Assembly: GCA_947069175.1 (NCBI GenBank)
Contig: CAMTDV010000018.1
Location: forward strand, 37,894,869-37,958,868
DNA from: Scalesia atractyloides
Lineage: Eukaryota > Streptophyta > Magnoliopsida > Asterales > Asteraceae
Reading direction: 5' to 3'
DNA: 64,000 nt
Below are positions 56,410-64,000 of the stretch, piece after piece; within the stretch, counting starts at the first letter, position 1; the number at the start of each line of letters is the position of its first letter. Made by a program: the position numbers and the translations under genes. Under the pieces are notes generated by a model that ran no database searches, was not told the DNA's origin, and worked only from the letters and a program-made list of their open reading frames with translations.

Positions 56410-58734
56410 ATGTCTAGTGCATAGATTCATGTTCCTACATAAACGACGGCTATTTGCAAAATGTGGGTTTTGCAACACCACAAATGGATTAATTAATACC
56501 TTAATAAGACCCCCACACTAGTTTATGGGTTATCACACAACTTGAGTGAATTATCGAGCTTCACGCTTTTAAGCTATCAAGTACACTCACAAGATCAAAT
56601 GCGAAAATAGAAGAACAATGTCCCATCAACAAAGAAAAGAGATAGAAGAATTATAAAAAATATAAACACACCACTTTGCAAAGAGTTAAAACATCTAATT
56701 CATACCAAGTTTCATCTTCACCCAAGCAATACGAGATGTTTAGCCAAGAATAGCCATACAAGCTTGTTCACAAACAATGATCATGGAATGGATCAAGATA
56801 AACAAGTTTAAAATACATAACTTCTTGAATAAGAATGAAAGAGTTTCTCTTTTTATATTATGGCTATTCAAGTGTGTTTTGGAGTGATCCCAAACTCCAA
56901 GGGTGGATGTGGAATCTCTCTGGATGAGAGAGTGTGTTGGACTGATATGGGGTAGGATGGATGGAATAGGTTCTGTTGGCTGCTATTTATAGTCGTTAAT
57001 CTAGTGCCAATGCACGTCTGTGTTATATAGATCACGGTCGTGTACCGTACAACTGCCCAATCAGAAATGGTCCTTTTATACTTGTGTGCGACCGTGCCTA
57101 GATAGGTGTCCCGACAAAATCTCTGATCTTGTACTTTTTGGTGGATTTCTGTCATTGGCCGTTATAGACACGTATGTGCTTGTACTTGTGCACGACCGTT
57201 CTTGGACATGTATCCCGATAGGGTCTTCAGTCTTGCAAGCTTTGTTTGGTCTCGAAACTTTGGAATTTGTAATGACCTCCCACAATCTAGCCTAGGTATG
57301 TGCACTATCGTGCCTTGTCTTCTTGTTGACTTATTGAGTGGTGCTTGGTCGTGCCAATAGCTGGCACGGGCATGCATCTCTGTTTATTTTCTTCAAGGAT
57401 GGAAGCTTGGGCGTGCGTAGATTGTGCATAGCCATGCTTGGTCTTCTAATTTCTGAAATTTTAACTTTTTTTTGGGTCTCTTTACATTTCTTTTTATCTG
57501 GAGCGTCTAAAAACCTACATTTATCAAACAGAAACAATTTAGGTAGTGTTCCACTAATAAAAGTGGGATGAATTTGCATGATAAATATGTATAAGGATGA
57601 CACATCACATGCATATAACATGTGTAAGGAATTAAAGAGGGTAAAGTACCAAAATCAAGATCATAGTTAAAGTAGTTAGAAGATCATGCAATACTTCATG
57701 CAAGAAGTAAAAGACTCGGATGGAAAGTCAACTCTGGCATGGATGCTCATGCGAGTGACGACTGTTTTGGGGCTTTATTTTTTTGTTCAGGGACTAAAAT
57801 AGGCTGGTTATATGTTTGGTTATACATCATTTGGAAGCATTTACACTATTATTTGAATCCAATTTGACCAATTATATTTACATCTAGTATTCAACATGTG
57901 TATGCTTAATTTCATGATCAATTCCTGATGACTCAAATTCTACATGATTTTTCATATAAATTTGTTATCTTTGGAGCATTTTCATTCTTTTACATACTTA
58001 ATACTATTAAGTTAATAGTTCCCTTTTCTGAAACTTTCATGGTATTGGCATCCTGGTAAAAAAGAAGCCAAAAACTGAACTAAATACAAGAAAAAAACTA
58101 ACATTTTCAAGCACGGCCATGCAAGACATTTGCATGCTCCTCAACTCTAGTGATTGCTCAAGGAACAGACAAAAGCGAAGCATTCTCGTGCTGACAAGGG
58201 ACATGACCATGCCACAATAAACCGTTGATGCATGCTCGTGCATGTCCACATGCAAACTATCTCTAAAGAACAATAAACTAGTATCACTAGACGAGGTCGT
58301 GGGATGACTATGTTGTAGGTTTGTACGGTTGTGCACAGTATGGATTTGGTCTATAAATAAAGGCCTCTTCCTCCTCCATTTTCATCCCATCTCACGTCTT
58401 CTCTTATGTTATTCTCTGTATTTCGAAATCTTCAGGAGTCAAGGTTGTCGTCTATTTAGATATAAGAAGCATATCTTGTAGCATCACACTTGACTTTGGT
58501 TGATCACTAGTGTTCACAGTATGGTTAACTGGTTAACTTGGCTTTGGTTGATCACTAGCGTTCACATTATGGTTAAGATGTGTGATGTTTGAAACTTTGT
58601 AGTATATATTAGTTGATAGGATTTAGGGCAGTGATTAAGCACACCCATAACAAGGCTATTTGCTCATAAATACATCGTATTACATAATTATGTCAATACC
58701 CAACGATGAAGTTTGAACAGCAAAAACAAAGTTA
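56410..58734. other. LTR-like promoter remnants without coding sequence
   Basis: No gene is visible. On the minus strand a TATA-like box (CTATAAATAG, about 56986-56996) lies next to a region (57010-57430) full of CACGGTCGTG/CGACCGTGCC motifs. On the plus strand similar motifs (58110-58340) precede CTATAAATAAAGG at about 58352 and a CT-rich leader. These look like the promoter halves of two Gypsy LTRs in opposite orientation. A repeat TTGGTTGATCACTAG-GTTCACA occurs at about 58495 and 58545. Confidence 0.5.
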
Positions 58735-61064
58735 ATGAGCACCAAAACCAGGTTCCTTAAGCCAAAATTCACACTTAGAGAACTTGGCATAGAGTTGTTC
58801 TTTCTTTAGGAGTTCCATTGTTAAACGGAGATGTTGCTCGTGATCGGCTTGAGACTTTGAGTAAATCAAAATGTCATCAATGAAGGCTTACAAACCCTAC
58901 TCATCAAGTCCATAAAAACAGCAGGAGCATTTGTCAGACCAAAAGGCATAACAGTGAACTCGTAATGACCGTATCGAGTGCGGAAAGCAGTTTTGGGAAT
59001 ATCTTTTTTCGAGAACACGAAGCTGATGATACCCATAACGTAGATCTATCTTTGAGAAGCAAGTAGCACCTTGTAGCTGGTCAAAGAGATCATCAATATG
59101 GGGTAAGGGATATCGATTTTTGATTGTGAGTTTGTTGAGCTCATGGTAATCGATACATATACGGAAGGATCCATCTTTCTTTTTCACAAATAGGACTGGA
59201 GCGCCCCAACGTGAAAAGCTTGGACGAATGAATCCTTTGTCAGACAACTCCTGAAGACATTTAGATAGCTCTTGCATCTCAAACGGTGCAAGACGATATG
59301 GGGATTTAGCTATAGGGTTGGCACCAGGTACAAGATCTATACGAAACTCGACTTGTCGTGCTGGGGGTAAACCAGGTAGATCTTCAGGGAATACCTCGGG
59401 ATAATCCCTAACAACGGGGATGTCCTTAATAGATTTTCCCTTGCCTCTCTTCTCTACGATATGCGCCAAGAAAGCAACATAGTTCTTTCGTAGGTATTTA
59501 TAGGCTTGGGTGCACGTCATGAGCTTAAGGCTACTAACGGGCTTTTCTCCTTGAACCTCTAGGATTTCACCAGACGGGAGAGGTATTCGAACGAACTTAT
59601 CAAAGCAAATCACCTCAGCATGATGTTTAGATAACCAGTCCATCCCTACTATGATATCAAAGCTCCCAAGTTGCATTGGCATGAGGTCAATGGGAAAATG
59701 ATGGTTGTTAAGGTTCAATTGGCAATCACGGATGATAGAATCAAGTTTAAGGGGTTCGCCACTAGCTATTTCGACTGTCAAGGGCTTTCCTAGTTTTGTT
59801 CTAGGTATTGAAAGCAAAGGTTCAAAAGCTAGGGAAACAAAACTCTTATCGGCACCCGAATAAAAAAGAATTGAAGCAGGATGGTTGTTAACAAAGAACG
59901 TACCATTGACTACTTCATTGTCAGCCCGAGCCTCATTAGCATTGATGTTAAATGCTCGTCCACGAGTCGGGTTTGCATTTGCCAACTTCGGGTAGTTATT
60001 TCTGTAGTGGGTGAGATCCCCACAATTGTAGCAAGACCCAGGTGGATAGTGAGGTCGTGCAGGCTGCTGAGCAGGGTTTTGGGCTACTAGATTCTTGGTA
60101 GGAGCGAAACGAAAAGTGTTGTCAAGATGACCAGATTTCCCACAGTTACTGCAAATGCGGCACTGTAAATGTGGTTGATGGTGACTGTTACATTTGTTGC
60201 CCAAAGGTGCATTGCCAACATATTTTTTCTTGGCCGGTGGCTGAGCAGGCTGATTGGGAGCAGTTTGGTTAGGTTGTGTAGTGAGAGCGAAGTTCATAGA
60301 AGCTTTGCGCTTCCTCGACTTCTTGGAGGTTTCAACTTTGTTACCCTTTTGCTTCTTAGACTTAATAGATGGTTTCTTATCACCCTTTCGATGAAGTTTA
60401 CCCTTTTTGACTTGTGATTCAGTAAGGGTTGCTGCTAGCTCAATGGCTTGACGGACAGATGTAGGGTTACTGCCAATGACGTTGTCCTGGACAGGATCTG
60501 GCAGACCATCTATGTACTTTTCAATCGCCTTATCCAAAGGCGTCACCATCTCAGGACACAACAGGCTCAATTCCTCATACTGATTGGTATACGCATGGTG
60601 CTCACCACTGTCTTGCTTTAGGTCATGGAACTTATTCTCAAGCGCCCTCTTTTCATGATGGGGGTAAAACTCTTTCATCATTAGAGCTCTAAGTTCCTCC
60701 CAAGTCTGACCCATAGCAACATCTGCACCCTATCTCTCACTACTCCGTTCCACCACGTGAGCGCCCTCTTTTGGAACACGCTCGAAGCAAACTCGACCTT
60801 ACAATTATCAGGACACTGAACTTGGCGAAAAGTATTCTCAAGACTCTCAAACCACTGTAGGAGCCCAGTTGCTCCTTCAGAACTACTAAACTTGAGTGGT
60901 TTAGCCGAGTTAAACTGTTTAAAGTTGCACGCAGCAGGTGCATTGTTATTGTTGTTGGCTTGGTTGATTTGAGTAATGAGATTTGGTAGCATAGCAACCA
61001 TCTGTTGTGCTATGATAGTTGCCAGTTCGGTGTTAGGAGGTGGTACGTTTCATCGAGGAGGCAT
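58735..61064 (-). pseudogene. Tekay-like Gypsy C gag-pol, 3'-truncated
   Basis: Start at 61064 (MPPR, then TGA). Gag core: KRALTWWNGVV, a shift near 60720, then MKEFYPHHEKRALENKFHDL. Both knuckles lost their last Cys: CSNCGKSGHLDNTF (about 60130) and CYNCGDLTHYRNNY (about 60030). Protease reads FYSGADKSF, with Tyr for the catalytic Asp. RT has RICIDYHELNKLTIKNRYP and KIDLRYGYHQLRV, a shift at about 58990, a short deletion near 58887, then FIDDILIYSK-like sequence (58855-58885) and KCEFWLKEPGF, where it ends. RNase H and integrase are absent. Not functional. Confidence 0.9.
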
Positions 61065-61611
61065 TCTAAAAGAGGAAAACATGAGAGAAAACGAGTGGAT
61101 GGATGTTCGGGAAATGAGATGTCATAAAAATTGATGAAATGAAAGGATGGTGGTCATTCGTTCGTTTACTTGCAACAAACAAACGATACACAGTGACTAA
61201 TCGAAGTAAATGGGTTTTATAATGTATCGCAAAGACAAGCTTTAGCCTATAGGTGGACACTCACCCCAAGATTTCCCAGGTAAGAGTGACTGGTCCGATT
61301 AAGTGGATCTGTACGAACACTCTAGCCTTAGACAGAAAACTCAGGGTATAGGCACCCACCCTTCCAGATTGCATGTGTTCACATTATTAAAACCCAAAAC
61401 TTTGACGAGATTTTGAAGACTTCGGAAGCTAAAAGAGATCGATGATTTATTTTGATTTTATGCCTTTCATTTTGTTTTGTTTTGGTGCTCACCTAAGGAT
61501 AGGTGATGGTAGTGTTTTAAATTCTAAACACAAGATAACTCATGTTAGGGTCCTAGAAAAGTTATAGTCTAGGTTGAAGCATTACTAATAACCTAATTCC
61601 CTATAACCATT
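61065..61611 (-). other. Gypsy C leader between PBS and gag
   Basis: About 550 bp with no convincing ORF and no counterpart of the Tekay leader ORF. I see nothing further in it. Confidence 0.6.
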
Positions 61612-61624
61612 GGCTCTGATACCA
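61612..61624 (-). other. Gypsy C primer binding site
   Basis: TGGTATCAGAGCC on the minus strand, seven bases inside the LTR end. Confidence 0.9.
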
Positions 61625-62329
61625 ATCTTTTTGTCACACCCCGACCGCGTAAAACAACAAACCGCGACGGAAACGTCGGGAGTGTCGTAACAGAAGTATT
61701 GTTTTAACAACCATGGTAATTAAAGTGTTGTATTATTGATCCAAATTGTTTACATTGTCTGGAATTTAACAGAAACATAACATAAATTTAACTGTCTTGC
61801 TAGATTTTAAGTCACTAAAGCCCAAGTCCGCCTAAATGTAGCATGAATCAACCTCAAACATTAGCTCCTGAAACACATGTGAAAATAGGTACGTCAGCAT
61901 AAAAATGCCTGTGAGATACATAGGTTTTGATGATGAGGATTCATGACTTGAAGTTAAATAAATAGTTTTAACGAAAAGTAGTCATGAACCTTGTGAAATA
62001 TTTTCTTTTATAAAACTATATGAAAATCAATATGAAAATCAAATGATATAAAAGAAGAATGTATGGTTAAATAATTAACCGGATGAAAATGAAATGTATA
62101 AAATATGCCATTTGTAAAACAATGTCTTGTGAAAAATGATAGTTGGACCAAATGTGTCATGTCTTTGTCTTTATCGATGTGATTTGAATGACGCTACGAT
62201 ATGTAATATCATGAAAGCATTTGTATATAGGAAGTACCAGCGGCGTATCCACCATGCTTTTATCATATTACACACATCTCGTTATTTAAATCCCTTATCA
62301 AATAACCACCAAAAATGTCTTGTCTAACA

Positions 62330-62405
62330 AATGTCAAATGTCATGTATAACCAAATGTCTTGTATAACCAAATGTCTTGTATAACCAAATGTCGTGTACA
62401 AAATA
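62330..62405. repeat. Short tandem repeats, about 19 bp
   Basis: AAATGTCTTGTATAACC-like units occur four to five times in a row in the Gypsy C LTR, and scattered AATGTC-TG motifs continue on both sides. Confidence 0.85.
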
Positions 62406-62760
62406 ATGTCTTGAATAAACCAAAGTTTAAATCAAAGGTCATGTTTTGCAAAACCAATGCTTTATTTGATATGAACATTTATGTAGTGATGTTTATCGCA
62501 TACATTCAAGCCTTGAGACTGTCGGATAAACCCTTATCAAGTCAAAGGTTTATCAAAAATGTATTTGGATTCTGTCATTCCCTACTTCCAAACAAACCTA
62601 GGAAGTGGGGAACAGGATTTGTCAAATCTTATGGTACCATTACATACTACCGGGCGGTGTGATCAGTGTTAATGAATGTATTATGTCCCGTTAAACAAAC
62701 CAAATGTCTTAGTCAATGTAAGCAATGTCATGAAAAATGTCTTTAAACCATGTAATAGGT

Positions 62761-62940
62761 ATGCTAAGTCAACATACGGAGTAGAAATGTCCATAAAATC
62801 GATGTGCTAGCATGCTCAGTCAACATACATAGCAAAATGTAATGTAAATCAATGTGCTCATATGCTAAGTCAACATATGCCGCAAAAGATGTCTTTGAAA
62901 TCAATGTGCTAGCATGCTTAGATAACATACATAGCAAAAC
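62761..62940. repeat. 51-bp minisatellite in the Gypsy C LTR
   Basis: Units begin ATGCTNAGTCAACAT at 62761, 62812, 62862 and 62914 and share AATGTGCTAGC near their ends; the fourth is partial. Confidence 0.88.
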
Positions 62941-64000
62941 ACAATTAAATCATGTACTATATATGTACTAGATGAACATATCAAGTATATGTCATGAAAG
63001 CGTGAAAACATGAAAGTATCGAGTAGGCACATGTGTTTCACCCCAAATCATTTGAAAACGTAAAGGAGGGGACTATGTACCCACTTGGGGTTGCAAAAGT
63101 ATCCTTGTTTAAGAAGGATAATAAAACGCAAGAGTCCGAGGAGTCAAATGGTTCCTAAGATCGAATAACTATGTTAATAAGTCGGGACTTTAATCGGCGG
63201 ATTGGATAGAATGATGTCTTATAAATCAAATGAGTGTTGGAACTCATATGGTATGGTTTAATAAACTCAACATTCTGATTTGGAAGCGATCCTAAGTGCT
63301 TTTGACCCGTAATGACCCGTTAAGGTAGTTTACGCTACTTTAACGTGTCATTTAAACGCGTGATCGGATGGTTAAACATGTCCTATGATAAGTCTTAAAT
63401 GCCCAAATATGTTTAATAATGTTGTAATATCAGTTTATATGTCAAAACTTTAGCCACATATGCTTAAATTGAATTTATGCCAAAAAGGGCATTTTGGTCA
63501 TTTATAAAGGGCATAATAACGACCTATCATAATACTAACCAAACAACGTGACCATAAGGTATAACCTCAGAGGGTTATTCCCTATATAACTATGGTCACA
63601 ACTATGAGTTTGGTCGGATCCTAAGATTGACCAAACGGGTCAGATTCGAAAGTCAAAGCGGTGGTCAAGACCGCTCGACTTACGACCCTAAACAAGCACT
63701 AAACTAAAAGTGACGAGTTAGACATGTTTAACATGTCTAACTAAGTTTATAAAACTGATTTGGTATCAAAACAAAGTGTTTTAATGCCCAAAAATAGTTC
63801 TGTCGTATAATGCACATTTTGCGCATTATTGACCGAAACTTTGACTTATCACTTCAACTAGTAACGTGGTAAATCAGTAGGTATGATCGCTAAGGATCAT
63901 AACCATCGTGATTACGATCACGTTGCAAAGTTCAATTGAACTTTGTTTTGACCAATAAATGGTCCAAGTTGAAAGTCAAACAAATGTTTGACTTTTCGCT

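Larger units (their letters stand above)
61632..64000 (-). repeat. Gypsy C 5' LTR, running off the window
   Basis: It starts TGTCACACCCCGACC, like the Tekay LTRs (TGTCACACCC), next to the PBS. At least 2369 bp, consistent with the long LTRs of this clade. No outer end is visible. Two short tandem arrays lie inside it. Confidence 0.85.

Noticed and set aside
56868..57621. Overlapping frames of 60-96 codons on both strands
   Set aside because: They arise from the repeated CGACCGTG-type motifs; none shows a domain or consistent coding character.

Overview
This is nuclear repeat DNA from a flowering plant. Almost everything in it belongs to LTR retrotransposons and other mobile elements in several nested layers; I find no intact single-copy host gene, no tRNA or rRNA gene, and nothing bacterial, plastid or mitochondrial. 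The AT-rich base composition, initiator-tRNA(Met) primer binding sites, Tekay-type chromoviruses with 2.65-kb LTRs, Athila-type Gypsy elements and Copia gags with two zinc knuckles fit a large eudicot genome. Several families resemble ones I associate with Asteraceae (lettuce/sunflower/daisy family); that is recollection, not proof.

Layout. 1-5734: minus-strand Copia-like element with gag and a second, unusual ORF, both decayed, and no recognisable pol. 5735-7860: its LTR, interrupted by a probable Athila-type solo LTR (5969-7796). 7861-10176: a 1.14-kb unit present twice in tandem plus the first 33 bp of a third copy, carrying exon-like fragments. About 10048-11536: another Athila-type LTR. 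12225-23196: Copia A on the minus strand (RT, integrase, protease, gag, leader, 5' LTR), truncated in RT and split in its leader by a non-LTR retrotransposon with a restriction-like endonuclease domain (18550-about 22370).

23197-56409 is the best-resolved nest. The base layer is a plus-strand LTR element (ORF-X element) whose coding sequence is in three pieces (23197-23767, 42041-43597, 55154-56072) followed by a polypurine tract and 3' LTR (56073-56409). Copia B (23768-42035, target duplication CAGAG) separates pieces 1 and 2; Tekay (24196-35407, target duplication GACTC) sits in Copia B exactly at its polypurine tract/3' LTR border. An Athila element (43598-55148, target duplication CAAAG) separates pieces 2 and 3, and carries a solo Copia LTR (45181-45615, TGCAT) in its first LTR and a hAT element (52715-53905, ATGCCACC) in its second. 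CAAAG occurs three times, and a short host segment lies inside the Athila, which shows a rearranged duplication. 56410-58734 holds LTR-like promoter remnants; 58735-64000 is a further minus-strand Tekay-like Gypsy whose 5' LTR runs off the window.

The most unusual points are: regularly spaced (about 41 bp) short palindromes in the leaders and LTRs of the Copia elements; ORF-X, a long non-gag/non-pol coding region; an 83-bp GT-AG intron and an extra leader ORF in Tekay; the RLE-type non-LTR element; and the triple-CAAAG Athila structure. All element coding regions except the Athila integrase carry stops or frameshifts, so little here can be autonomous.
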